Positions 10,505 through 19,309 of a stretch of DNA of 64,000 bases are shown here, piece by piece. Under the pieces are notes generated by a model, which was given only the letters and a program-made list of their open reading frames with translations, did not search any database and was not told the origin of the DNA. This DNA is from Pseudomonas aestuarii (lineage in GTDB: Bacteria > Pseudomonadota > Gammaproteobacteria > Pseudomonadales > Pseudomonadaceae): the NCBI RefSeq assembly GCF_027988105.1, contig NZ_JAQJZJ010000007.1, positions 1 through 64,000 of the forward strand, written 5' to 3'. Position 1 is the first letter of the stretch, and each line of letters starts with the position of its first letter. A program made the translations under genes and the position numbers.

Positions 10505-12559
10505 ATGTCTCGAGTCCGGCAATTGCTGTTCGGCCTTGCTTCAAGCTCAGCATTCTATTCCGGGGTAGTGCCCGCCTTGGGGCTGGGCGAAATCACCCTG
10601 CATTCGGCACTTAATCAGCCGCTAGAGGCTGAAATCGAATTGTTGCAAGTTGCCGATCTGTCCAGCGGTGATCTGCTGGTGCGGCTGGCGTCTGCCGAGG
10701 TATTCAGTCGCTCGGGTGTCGATCGCCTGTTCTTTCTCAATGATCTGCGCTTCACCCCTTTGCTGCGCGGCAGCAACAGCGTGATTCGTGTGGTGTCGAG
10801 TCAGCCGGTGCGTGAGCCCTATCTGAACTTCATAGTCGAAGTGGCGCGGCCCAATGGCGCGCTGCTACGCGAATACACCCTGTTGCTCGATCCGCCCGGT
10901 TCATCGGCCTACCGCACCGTTGCCGCCGTGCCAAAGGTGCGGGCAGCATCCGAGCGTCAGGTGGTTTCGGCCCCGTCCGCTGTTGCCGCGGCGCCTCGCG
11001 TCATGCCGGCAGCCGACGCGGGTGCGCGTTATCAGGTGGCCAGTGGCGACAGCCTGTGGAAGATCGCCGCCGGCTTGCGCGCTGCCGGTAGCCAGGCCTC
11101 GCAGCAGGCGCTGATGCGCGATATCCATGCGCTTAACCCGCAGGCATTCAGTCGTGGTGACATCAACCGCCTGCGGGCTGGGGCCGACTTGCTGCTGCCG
11201 GATACCGCCCAGGCAGGCAGTGCACCTATTGCCAGCGCAGAAGCCTTGGCGCCAGTCGACCCGCCAGTCGACCCGCAGGTTGAACAGGTGGCACAAATGC
11301 AACGCCGCCTGGATCAGGAGTTGCTCAGCCAGGCGGAGGAAAACCTCAGGCTGCAACAGGGCATCACTGATCTGCAGGCGCAGTTGCAGCAGCTGCAGGA
11401 ACAGGTGGGCGACAAGGACCGGCAGCTGGCTGAGTTGCAAGCCCAGTTAGTGGCGCGTCCTGCGCTGGCACCAGCGTCTCCGGTGTCTGCCGTGGCGGAG
11501 TCTTCGCGGGTTGAGCTGAGCGAGTCGGCCGTGCCGCCGAGCCGCAACTGGTTCAGCGCCGCCGTGGCTGCGCTGGTCTTGTTGCTGGCGGGCCTGCTCG
11601 GGCTGTTCTGGCGTAACCGGCGGCCATCGTCACCCTTGACTCAACAGGTTCAGCCAATACCCGAGCCTGCGACAAAGGCGCCTGAACCTGTTGCGCCGCT
11701 GCTGAAAAGCGTGCCTCCAGCAGCCCGGGTCAGCCAGGCAACGGTTGCCGCCGTTACTCCCCCTGATGCATTGGAAGGTGCGAATATCTACATCGCCTAT
11801 GGCCGCTACGGTGAGGCGGCGGTGATCCTCGGCAAGGCGCTGGATGTGCAGCCGGAGCGCAGTGATATTCGCTTCCGTCTGCTGGAGGTTTTGGCCCAGC
11901 AAGGTAATGCCCAGGCCTTCGCCGAAGAGGAAGCGAAATTGCGCGCTGCCGGCTTCACTGCGGCGCGTATCGATCAGCTCAAGGCGCGTCACCCCGGGTT
12001 GCGCGATGCCTTGGTGAGTGGCGAGATGCTGGACGATGCCACCCTTGTGCTGGACGAGCCGCAGTTGCAAGCGCCGGTGCAAGAGGAGGGGGGACTGGAC
12101 GATGATTTTCAGCTCAATCTGGATGACCTGTCGCTGGATGCGGATTGGGATCTGGTGAGCCCGTTTCCAACCAGCATGCGCAAGAAGGATGCAGCCTCGG
12201 TGCCGGAGTTTTCCGAGCGTGACGACGTGTCGGAGGCCTTTGAGTCGGCTGGCCATCGCGATGCACGCAGTCCATTTGCCCAGAACATGCTGGTCGAAGA
12301 GGCATCGGCGGATGACTGGTTGCAGGAAGATCTGAGCGAAGGTTTCCTCGATCAACCCCCTGCCGCTGACGGCAACCTGTTGCACGACCTCGATCAGTTG
12401 GCCGGCAACCACGATAATCTGGCTAAACTCAACCTGGCACTGGCTTACATCGATCAAGGCAGTCTGGAAAGTGCGTGTGACATCCTCAATGAAGTCATCA
12501 ACGATGGGGATGACGAGGAGAAACAGGAAGCTCGCGAGTTGCTGGCGAAAATTGCCTGA
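10505..12559 (+). CDS. fimV: FimV-like LysM/TPR inner-membrane protein
   Basis: 684 residues. The N-terminal FimV/TspA periplasmic domain (LGEITLHSALNQPLEAEIEL) is followed by a LysM peptidoglycan-binding motif (~174-230), a Gln/Leu-rich coiled coil (~255-315), one TM helix (~350-368), and an acidic cytoplasmic half. That half has a TPR (~415-460) and the FimV C-terminal motif near the end (LNLALAYIDQGSLESACDIL). FimV proteins organise the cell pole, type IV pili and adenylate cyclase signalling. This one is shorter than typical FimV (~900+) and is not beside asd/truA, so it may be a paralogue rather than the canonical FimV. A 297-base gap separates it from the exporter upstream. Confidence 0.8.
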   Translation: MSRVRQLLFGLASSSAFYSGVVPALGLGEITLHSALNQPLEAEIELLQVADLSSGDLLVRLASAEVFSRSGVDRLFFLNDLRFTPLLRGSNSVIRVVSSQPVREPYLNFIVEVARPNGALLREYTLLLDPPGSSAYRTVAAVPKVRAASERQVVSAPSAVAAAPRVMPAADAGARYQVASGDSLWKIAAGLRAAGSQASQQALMRDIHALNPQAFSRGDINRLRAGADLLLPDTAQAGSAPIASAEALAPVDPPVDPQVEQVAQMQRRLDQELLSQAEENLRLQQGITDLQAQLQQLQEQVGDKDRQLAELQAQLVARPALAPASPVSAVAESSRVELSESAVPPSRNWFSAAVAALVLLLAGLLGLFWRNRRPSSPLTQQVQPIPEPATKAPEPVAPLLKSVPPAARVSQATVAAVTPPDALEGANIYIAYGRYGEAAVILGKALDVQPERSDIRFRLLEVLAQQGNAQAFAEEEAKLRAAGFTAARIDQLKARHPGLRDALVSGEMLDDATLVLDEPQLQAPVQEEGGLDDDFQLNLDDLSLDADWDLVSPFPTSMRKKDAASVPEFSERDDVSEAFESAGHRDARSPFAQNMLVEEASADDWLQEDLSEGFLDQPPAADGNLLHDLDQLAGNHDNLAKLNLALAYIDQGSLESACDILNEVINDGDDEEKQEARELLAKIA

Positions 12560-12598
12560 AGGCACGGTTCAAGCCATCCGCTGATTTAAGCTTCAGCT

Positions 12599-12639
12599 AA
12601 AAGGCTCGCTTACCCGCGTAAGGTAAACGGGCCTTTTTC
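12599..12639 (+). terminator. Intrinsic terminator after fimV-like gene
   Basis: An inverted repeat with arms AAAAGGC..TTACC and GGTAA..GCCTTTTT ends in a run of T. It is located 40 bases after the fimV-like stop codon. The stem has a short mismatch in the middle. Confidence 0.8.
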
Positions 12640-12699
12640 GTTGCAGGCGTGAGTGTCGGGCGGGGGTTATCATGATTTTTTACCAAGGCAGAGTGGCTT

Positions 12700-12993
12700 A
12701 TGTCCCGCGGCAAAGTCGAAGTGACCATCACCTATTGCAGTCAGTGCCAATGGCTGTTGCGCGCAGCCTGGCTGGCCCAGGAGCTGCTGTCTACCTTTGC
12801 CGATGATCTGGACAAGGTCAGCCTGCAGCCCGGCACCGGCGGGGTGTTTCGTGTCACCTGTGAGGGTGTGCAGATATGGGAACGCAAAGCCGACGGTGGT
12901 TTTCCCGAAGCCAAGGTGCTCAAGCAGCGCTTGCGCGATTTGATCGATCCGACCCGGGATCTTGGCCACACTGATCGCTCGAACGATACCTGA
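12700..12993 (+). CDS. SelW/SelT/SelH-like (Rdx family) CxxC protein
   Basis: 97 residues. The N-terminal half has the Rdx thioredoxin-like signature: a beta strand, then CSQC (residues 13-16) followed by W, then LAQELLSTF and later GGVFRVTCEG, WERKADGGFPE and LKQRLRDLIDP. These are conserved in bacterial SelW-like proteins. The position occupied by selenocysteine in animal SelW is an ordinary Cys here (no in-frame TGA). The family is thought to be redox active, but the physiological partner is unknown. It stands alone between fimV and a transporter, with its own start signal. Confidence 0.85.
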   Translation: MSRGKVEVTITYCSQCQWLLRAAWLAQELLSTFADDLDKVSLQPGTGGVFRVTCEGVQIWERKADGGFPEAKVLKQRLRDLIDPTRDLGHTDRSNDT

Positions 12994-13264
12994 TCGCTTG
13001 CGCGGCAGCGCTTTGCTGGCTGGATGAGCATGCTGGCCATCCTGGCAACTCACTAAGGTCAGCCACCCTGTGGCGAGGCAACTCCGCGAGGTCGGTTTGG
13101 CTGATCGGTCGGTCAACTTTTGGGTTCTTGGACTTGTTCTCAAACTGTCTCGGCGCTAGGGTTGCCAGCTCTGTAGGCCAGCTGAAAGGATGTTTGATGC
13201 TAGTGAAAAGCACGCATGAAACCTGTTGCCCATTGTCTTTGCGACCTGCCTGGATTGCGGCAAA

Positions 13265-14428
13265 TTGAAGGCGCCCTCTAAAGCCCTGTTGCTGTTGGCG
13301 CTGGTGGTGGCAGCGATCAATCTGCGTCCTGGGATCACCTCGCTGGCGCCGCTGATCGAACGGATTGCCGATGAGTTGGCGTTGAGCCGGAGCCTGATCA
13401 GTCTGACCACGGCATTGCCGGTACTGTGCATGGGATTGCTGGCACCTGTTGCGCCGCGCCTGGCTTTGCGCCTGGGGCTGGAGCGCACTATCGCCTTGTG
13501 CATGGGGGTGATTTCGGCCGCCTTGCTGATGCGCCTGGCTGGCCAGTCCAGTGCGGTGCTGATTGCCAGTGCGGTGCTGCTCGGGGCTGCCATTGCGATT
13601 GCCGGACCGTTGCTGTCAGGGTTCATCAAGCGCCACTTCGTTGGCCAGATGGGCACCGTGGTCGGCTGGTATTCCCTGAGCATGGCTGTAGGCGGCGCGG
13701 CTGGCGCCGTGCTGACGGCGCCAGCCACGCACCTGTTCGCCGACAGTTGGCCCCGGGGGCTGGCGGTCTGGGCCTTGCCCGCGCTAGTGGGGTTGCTGCT
13801 GTGGCTGTGGCTGCCCAACCGCGCGGAGTCTGCGGACGCAGCAGAAGCCGCTAGCGGTTTGCCCTGGAATCAACCACGTGCTTGGCTGATCAGCTGCTTT
13901 TTCGCGATTCAGGCCGGTCTGTTCTATGCCCTGGCAACCTGGGCGGTGGCGCGTTATCACGAGGCAGGCCTGACCCTGTTGCACAGCAATGCGCTGTTCA
14001 GTATTTCGATGCTGATGGGCATGCCCAGCGCGTTCCTGTTGCCCTGGTTAGCCCAGCGTTTCGGCAATCGCTATGTCTTGTTGGTCGCCTGTGGCCTGGT
14101 GTCGTCCCTCAGCCTGGCGATGATCACCTTTGTGCCGACCTTTGCACCGGAATTCTGGGCGGTCAGCATCGGCTTCGGTCTTGGCGGCTCATTTGCCTTG
14201 TCCCTGGTGCTGCCGTTGTACGAGGCGGGCTCGCCGCTGGCGGTCAGTCGCTGGACTGCGATGATGCTCTGCATGGGCTACAGCATGGCGTGTCTGACCC
14301 CGGTTCTGACTGGTCTGGCGCGCGACCTTGCCGGTCACTATCAATTGCCGTTCATGGTGCTGACCAGTCTGGCGTTACTGATGACAGTGCTGGCCTGGGT
14401 CATGCGCCACGGCCCTCGCCATTCCTGA
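13265..14428 (+). CDS. MFS transporter, CynX/NimT-like
   Basis: About 387 residues with ~12 TM helices. The first helix contains the family hallmark LRPGITSLAPLIERIADEL, typical of CynX/NimT (cyanate/2-nitroimidazole) transporters. The start is uncertain. The open frame begins with TTG at 13226, but no ATG is in frame before the first helix, and TTG at 13265 (preceded by GGATTGCGG) gives the usual short N-terminus. No cyanase or linked enzyme is nearby, so the substrate is unknown. Confidence 0.8.
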   Translation: MKAPSKALLLLALVVAAINLRPGITSLAPLIERIADELALSRSLISLTTALPVLCMGLLAPVAPRLALRLGLERTIALCMGVISAALLMRLAGQSSAVLIASAVLLGAAIAIAGPLLSGFIKRHFVGQMGTVVGWYSLSMAVGGAAGAVLTAPATHLFADSWPRGLAVWALPALVGLLLWLWLPNRAESADAAEAASGLPWNQPRAWLISCFFAIQAGLFYALATWAVARYHEAGLTLLHSNALFSISMLMGMPSAFLLPWLAQRFGNRYVLLVACGLVSSLSLAMITFVPTFAPEFWAVSIGFGLGGSFALSLVLPLYEAGSPLAVSRWTAMMLCMGYSMACLTPVLTGLARDLAGHYQLPFMVLTSLALLMTVLAWVMRHGPRHS

Positions 14429-14535
14429 CCTAACGAGTGTGAGTCGGCCGGCAAAATGACAAAGTTTTCCAGCAGTTCCTTTCTCGGCAATCGGTGCTGT
14501 GATAGAAGGCAGCCTTGATTTTCTGGAGTACCCGC

Positions 14536-14964
14536 GTGGAGTCCGAATCCATCGTTTATGGCTGCATTCGCGACTGGCCATCCGATAGCCCGGCGCAGAG
14601 TTGCCGGCGTCGTGAGATCAACCACCAGGTACTGGGTCAGTTGCCGGCTGGCGAGGCCTGGCCATTTCTGGGGCGCGAGATGTTTGCCTGTTGCCAGCAG
14701 CCCGGGGAAGGTCTGTACCAGACCCAGGTGATTCATTTCGGTGCCAGTTACCGGGCGGTCGAGTACGAGTGGAGCCTGTGGGTCGAGCAGTTCGAAACGC
14801 TGCTCAAGCGCCTGTACTGGGCCAGCGCCGTGGTGCATCTGGAAACCGAACTGAACGGCACCCATACCTTCCGCTGGGAGTCGGACAACGCGGGTCACAG
14901 TCCTCAGGAAGGCGAGTTGCGGGTGCGTTGCGCCTGGGAACGCGAAGGCGGCTTGCGCGGCTGA
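14536..14964 (+). CDS. Conserved-looking protein of unknown function
   Basis: 142 residues from a GTG start with GGAG seven bases upstream (14525-14528), chosen over the TTG at 14515. It has no signal peptide or TM helix. It is rich in Trp, Glu and Cys, with aromatic stretches such as YEWSLWVEQFETLLKRLYW and a beta-strand-like VVHLETELNGTHTFRW. It is convergent with dacB. I do not recognise the family. The compact, aromatic cytosolic composition resembles that of many immunity or adaptor proteins, but no toxin gene lies beside it, so this is not a functional call. Confidence 0.7.
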   Translation: MESESIVYGCIRDWPSDSPAQSCRRREINHQVLGQLPAGEAWPFLGREMFACCQQPGEGLYQTQVIHFGASYRAVEYEWSLWVEQFETLLKRLYWASAVVHLETELNGTHTFRWESDNAGHSPQEGELRVRCAWEREGGLRG

Positions 14965-14991
14965 ATGCCGGGTAGCCGCCTCTCTCCGTGT

Positions 14992-16431
14992 TCAGGGTTT
15001 GGGTTGACGATAGAGGTCGAGCAGTACCTGGTCGAGAATCGATGACGCGCCCCAGGGCCGCGGATCATTGAGAATCGCCACCACCGCCCAGCTGTTGCCA
15101 TTGCTGTCGCGGCTATAGCCGGCGATGGCGCGGACATTGTTCAGGGTGCCGGTCTTGATATGCGCCTCGCCGGCCAGGGCAGTGCGGTGCAGGCGTTTGC
15201 GCATGGTGCCGTCCATGGCCACCAGCGGAAGGGAGCTGATAAATTCGGCGGCATAGGGACTTTTCCAGGCAGCCTGGAGCAGTTGCGCCATTTCACGTGC
15301 GCTGACGCGCTCGTCACGCGACAGCCCAGAGCCATTCTCGATTACCAGGTGTGGCGCAGTGAGGCCCTTGCGCGCCAGCCAACTGCGGATCACCCGCTGG
15401 GCGGCCTTGGCGTCGTCGCCGTCGGCCTCATTGCGAAACTGCGCGCCGAGGCTCAGAAACAGCTGACGGGCCATGGTGTTGTTACTGTATTTGTTGATGT
15501 CGCGGATGATCTCCACCAGGTCCGGGGAGAAGGCGCGGGCCAGCAGGCGTGCATCTTTCGGTACATCGGCGAGGCGATCCTTGCCGAGGATCTTGCCGCC
15601 CAGTTCCTGCCAGATGGCCCGCACGGTGCCAGCGGCATAACCGGGGTGGTCGAGCAGGGACAGATAGGTCTGGGCGCTGCAGCCCTCTGCCAGCTTGCCG
15701 GTGACGATCACGGTAGTACCGTCGAACTGTTTCACCGGGTTGTAGCGCACATCCGGCCAGCCTGGGCACTTGCCCGCCGGCAGGGCCTTGACCTGATTGT
15801 CGATACTGATCTCGGCAATCGGTGGCTCGACCGCGATGTGCACCTTGCCACCGTCATTACGCGCGATGAAGCGCACCGCCTTGAGGTTGACCAGCAAGGC
15901 GTCCGGGGTGACCAGATATGGCTTGTTGGTGTCGCCGCCGTCATCGTTGAAGGTCGGCAGCGCGGGCTGGTTGAAGTGGCTGCGGTCAAGTACCAGATCG
16001 CCGCTTATCTGCTGTACGCCGTTGGCGCGCAGGTCGCGCAGCAGCAGCCAGAGTCGCTCCATGTTCAGCTTGGGGTCGCCGCCGCCTTTGAGGAACAGGT
16101 TGCCGTGCAGTACGCCGTCTTGCAGCGGACCGTCGGTGTAGAACTCGGTTTTCCACTGGTGTGTCGGGCCGAGCAGCTCCAGCGCGGCAAAGGTGGTCAC
16201 CAGTTTCATGGTCGAGGCCGGGTTGATAGACACGTCGGCGTTGAAGAAGGTGCTGTCGCCAGGGCCGGTAAGCGGCAGGGTGACCACCGACAGCGATTGG
16301 GTGCTGATCTTGCTGGCTTTGAGCGATTGCTGAACCTTATGTGACAGACCGCTGCTGGCGGTGGCCTGCATGGGCAGGGCGAGCGGCAGGAGCAGACCGG
16401 CGATAACCAGCGTACGCAAGGTGTTGATCAT
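14992..16431 (-). CDS. dacB: D-alanyl-D-alanine carboxypeptidase/endopeptidase (PBP4)
   Basis: 479 residues from the ATG at 16431 (GGAGGG ten bases upstream). Upstream in-frame starts give an implausible tail. A signal peptide (~1-25) precedes a class C penicillin-binding domain with the serine motif STMK (Ser73-Lys76), the SNN motif in the KYSNNTMAR region and the HIKTGTLNN box near the end. DacB works in the periplasm, trimming terminal D-Ala and cutting peptide crosslinks in peptidoglycan. It is divergent from yggL. Confidence 0.95.
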   Translation of the reverse strand: MINTLRTLVIAGLLLPLALPMQATASSGLSHKVQQSLKASKISTQSLSVVTLPLTGPGDSTFFNADVSINPASTMKLVTTFAALELLGPTHQWKTEFYTDGPLQDGVLHGNLFLKGGGDPKLNMERLWLLLRDLRANGVQQISGDLVLDRSHFNQPALPTFNDDGGDTNKPYLVTPDALLVNLKAVRFIARNDGGKVHIAVEPPIAEISIDNQVKALPAGKCPGWPDVRYNPVKQFDGTTVIVTGKLAEGCSAQTYLSLLDHPGYAAGTVRAIWQELGGKILGKDRLADVPKDARLLARAFSPDLVEIIRDINKYSNNTMARQLFLSLGAQFRNEADGDDAKAAQRVIRSWLARKGLTAPHLVIENGSGLSRDERVSAREMAQLLQAAWKSPYAAEFISSLPLVAMDGTMRKRLHRTALAGEAHIKTGTLNNVRAIAGYSRDSNGNSWAVVAILNDPRPWGASSILDQVLLDLYRQPKP

Positions 16432-16668
16432 GGGGTAGATACCCTCCAGTTGAGGGATGGTGGTCACGAGTGACATGTGCGGAAAGTTTCGTCGAGGTTT
16501 TGTGAATCGCCGCACATTATGCCCGAGGGCCGAGATGCTTGCGCTGCTCTATGACCGGCGTAAATGCTTTGCTCGGTGTAGCGCCTGTCGCCTGGCTGGC
16601 AGAGAGGCGGGCAATTCGCACGGCAAGCTGCTAAAGTGCCGCGCGTTATCACTTTTGAGGATTGTTCC

Positions 16669-17013
16669 ATGGCTACTAACCGTTCCCGCCGTCTGCGCAA
16701 AAAACTCTGCGTGGATGAATTCCAGGAGCTGGGTTTTGAGCTGAACCTGAACTTCAAAGACGATCTGGCCGAAGAGGCCATTGATGCATTCCTCGATCAG
16801 TTTCTGCGTGACGCCATGACCGCCAACGGTCTTGGCTATGTCGGCGGCGATGACTATGGTCTGGTATGCCTGGCCAAGCGTGGCTCGGTCAGCGAAGAGC
16901 AGCGTGCCCAGGTCGAAGCTTGGTTGAAGGGGCGTGATGAGCTGGTCGACATTACTGTCAGCCCGCTGATGGATGTCTGGTATCCGGAAAGCACTATCAA
17001 TACTCCGGCCTGA
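16669..17013 (+). CDS. yggL: YggL family 50S ribosome-binding protein
   Basis: 114 residues. It starts MATNRSRRLRKKL, with TGAGGA upstream, followed by the YggL (DUF469) body with VDEFQELGF and FLDQFLRDAM and ending in VSPLMDVWYPE. The E. coli homologue associates with the 50S subunit, and the precise role is not settled. An earlier in-frame start at 16636 is rejected because the family begins at the basic N-terminus. A strong hairpin follows the stop. Confidence 0.92.
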   Translation: MATNRSRRLRKKLCVDEFQELGFELNLNFKDDLAEEAIDAFLDQFLRDAMTANGLGYVGGDDYGLVCLAKRGSVSEEQRAQVEAWLKGRDELVDITVSPLMDVWYPESTINTPA

Positions 17014-17021
17014 TGTTCGCC

Positions 17022-17046
17022 GGCTGGGCATGCAATATGCCCAGCC
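17022..17046 (+). terminator. Hairpin after yggL
   Basis: A 10-bp perfect stem (GGCTGGGCAT at 17022-17031, ATGCCCAGCC at 17037-17046) with a 5-base loop lies eight bases past the yggL stop. The T-tract is weak (GTTGCTTC). It is the likely end of the yggL transcript and would also lie beyond the decayed sensor gene coming from the other side. Confidence 0.55.
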
Positions 17047-17109
17047 GTTGCTTCACCGTCCAGGCCATGCAGGCTTTTTCCTTCCGCCCCCTCCCTTCCT
17101 GTATGTCGA

Positions 17110-17366
17110 TCTGATTCGGCAAGAGCCAATCGAGTCCAGCGGCCGTCATGTCTGCCGCCCCGGCCTTGCTCAGTACTGTGCGTTCACCCACCTCTTCGAT
17201 CTGTTGTGCCCGCCTGAAGCGTTTGGCGTAGCGCCGACAGGTATTCGTGCGCGCGAACCAGTCAGGCAGTCTCGGGGCAACGTGCGTGAGAGGTGTCCGG
17301 GTGATTTCCGCTAGGCGCTAGCAGTGCTCGCCGATGCAGGGCGCTTGGTATCGATAGCGTAGGCGA
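17110..17366 (-). pseudogene. Remnant of the HD-GYP output domain of the upstream sensor gene
   Basis: Read on the minus strand past the sensor's stop, with one base restored, the sequence continues as LIAYAIDTK. After a second frame slip it reads IGEHC, a TAG where CAG (Gln) is expected, then RLAEITR. This is the opening of HD-GYP domains of the sensor type 'LIAxAIDxKSPYTGGHCQRVPEIT'. Shortly after, the frame reads RRYAKRFRRAQQIEEVGER, like the end of the same domain family. The middle, with the HD and GYP residues, is missing. I infer frameshifts, a nonsense mutation and an internal deletion. Confidence 0.65.
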
Positions 17367-19172
17367 TCAGTTGGCTAAGGAGTCGAGCAGCTGTTCGCGC
17401 CGATCCAGCAGCCGCTGGCGTTCAATACACTGCGTCGCGACTCCAGACACCGCCTCGACAAACGCCACGTTTTCGCGGCTTTGCATGGCCTGGTCGGCTG
17501 GCTCGCCATGGTCGCAGTGCAGCAGTACCAGAACGCCCAGGCGGTCTCCCTTATGGTTATGCAGACCGCTGGCTATCAGGTGGACGCGTGGGCAGTCGAG
17601 GGTTTGCAGCAGGCTTCGGTAGTCGCCGGCCTGGTCGAAACCCAGCGAGACGATACAGCTCTTGGCGCCGTTGGCTGGTTGCTGCAGCCAGCTGGGCAAT
17701 GAGCTGGCGGCCTGGTCGTAGCCACGAATGCCGTGCTTGTCGAGGCTGTGCTGCGCGCCATGGAGAAATAGGCCATGAGGTTGCAGACGCCTGCTGTCGA
17801 CATCGAGCAAGTAAATCAGGCCGCCGTGGGCCGCGCTGATGGCCACGGTTTCCTGCAGGATTCGCTCAAGCAGGGTATCGAAGCGGGTTTCGCCGCAGAG
17901 GCTGGTGGAGATGTCGAGGAAGCTGGCAATGGTCTGCTTCATGCGCCGCATGGACTCAGCCAGCTGATCCACTTCCAGCACCGGCGAGTGACCGCTGGCT
18001 GGATGATCGAAGTCGAAACGGCGGATGGCCTCGGCCTCTAGGACCAAGGCGCGCAAGGGGTTGGCCATAAGGCGCGAAGCCAGCCAGCCCAAGGGTAGGC
18101 ACAGCAGCAAAGTGGTCAGGGTGATGAGTGCGCCTTGCCAGCGGACGCGGTAGGCGTCGGCCAGCAGTTCGTCTTCCGGAACCAGTAGCGCCAGGTGCAG
18201 ACCTTGTGGTCCGCCTTCCCGGATATGGCGGTGCGAAACGACCCAGCGTCGTTCGCTCAGCTCCAGAATGCCCTGGTGTGGGGCGTCCGGGCCATCGGCC
18301 AGGAGGGTCGCGAGTTCTGGGCTGAGATCGCGCGCCGGGGTCAGGTACGCTTCACCGTCATGTATCCTCAGCAGGCGCGTGCTGTCTGGATAGGCCACGG
18401 TATTGCCTTCGGCGTCGAACAGGATGATTTGGCTGTTGGCCGTCACCTGGTGTTCGGCCAGGGTCGTGGAGAGGTCGGATAGCGTCAGGTCCGCGGCCAG
18501 AACGCTGGTCGGCCCGGCACGTCTGGCCAAGGTGGTGCCGACTTGCTGGGTGGAAAAGAACACATAAGGCGCGGTGGTGATCTGTTCAGTTTGGCTGCTG
18601 GCGCTCAGATACCAATTGCGGCTGCGTGGATCGAAGGTTTCCAGGGGGCGTTGCTGCTGGCTGATGAGGTTCAGTGCATCGTCGAAGAACAGGTCATGGG
18701 CCTCGTCCCCGGTTTCGCTGCGCTCGATCGACCAGACCTGATAGGTTGCCTGCTCGGGGGCCGCCAGGAGCTGCTTCAACGTCTCGCTGCGTAGCGGTCG
18801 CAGCATGAAAAAGTCGCCGTCCGCGTAGCCGAGGTACAGCGAGGCCAGTTTGGGGTTGTCACGCAGGGCCTGGGCCATAGGTTCAAGCAGCGCCAGGCGG
18901 CCCTGAAGGTCGCTCGCCTGGGTCGCGCGATTGAGCACCAGCATGCTGAGCAGGTGGTTGATCGGTTGGTAGGTGTGGTGCAGGTCCTTCTGCACATCCT
19001 GCTGGATGCGCTCGAACAGCTTGGCGCTGCTGGAGAAGATAATCTGCGAGTTCTGCTGGTAGTTGAACAGCCCCAGCACTATGCCTATCAGCACTAACAG
19101 CAAGGTGAACAACACGCTGATATGCAGGTGCAGCGGGAGGCGGCGGTCGTGGCGGCTGGGAACCCTGGGCAT
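17367..19172 (-). CDS. Membrane sensor with dCache, HAMP and GAF domains, output domain lost
   Basis: 601 residues from the ATG at 19172 (GGAGAG seven bases upstream). The order is TM (~18-40), a large periplasmic dCache-like domain (~45-325), TM (~330-350), HAMP (~352-405), a GAF domain (~425-580) and a short helix ending at LLDSLAN. It has no catalytic output domain, and its last residues are those that normally lead into an HD-GYP phosphodiesterase domain. Remnants of that domain lie immediately downstream in shifted frames. The gene is therefore probably a truncated c-di-GMP phosphodiesterase receptor. Whether the remaining sensor part is still made or useful is unknown. Confidence 0.8.
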   Translation of the reverse strand: MPRVPSRHDRRLPLHLHISVLFTLLLVLIGIVLGLFNYQQNSQIIFSSSAKLFERIQQDVQKDLHHTYQPINHLLSMLVLNRATQASDLQGRLALLEPMAQALRDNPKLASLYLGYADGDFFMLRPLRSETLKQLLAAPEQATYQVWSIERSETGDEAHDLFFDDALNLISQQQRPLETFDPRSRNWYLSASSQTEQITTAPYVFFSTQQVGTTLARRAGPTSVLAADLTLSDLSTTLAEHQVTANSQIILFDAEGNTVAYPDSTRLLRIHDGEAYLTPARDLSPELATLLADGPDAPHQGILELSERRWVVSHRHIREGGPQGLHLALLVPEDELLADAYRVRWQGALITLTTLLLCLPLGWLASRLMANPLRALVLEAEAIRRFDFDHPASGHSPVLEVDQLAESMRRMKQTIASFLDISTSLCGETRFDTLLERILQETVAISAAHGGLIYLLDVDSRRLQPHGLFLHGAQHSLDKHGIRGYDQAASSLPSWLQQPANGAKSCIVSLGFDQAGDYRSLLQTLDCPRVHLIASGLHNHKGDRLGVLVLLHCDHGEPADQAMQSRENVAFVEAVSGVATQCIERQRLLDRREQLLDSLAN

Positions 19173-19309
19173 CGCGCGTCTCTCCGTGAAGTGCGCTAGG
19201 AACCCAGGGAGCATAGTGAAGGAGCTGTCGTGTTGCCTGCTAAAAGCGATTAATTATAAGAATATCTCGGCTTAGCGCTGCGATTCGACTAACAGGCTCG
19301 ACGACAGTC

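Noticed and set aside
12736..12750. Selenocysteine in the SelW-like protein
   Set aside because: The CxxC positions are both TGC/TGT Cys codons and there is no in-frame TGA.
13216..13281. 22-codon ORF (MKPVAHCLCDL...) overlapping the CynX-type start, a possible leader peptide
   Set aside because: It has weak ribosome site support, no attenuator structure, and no amino acid run that would suggest a control role.
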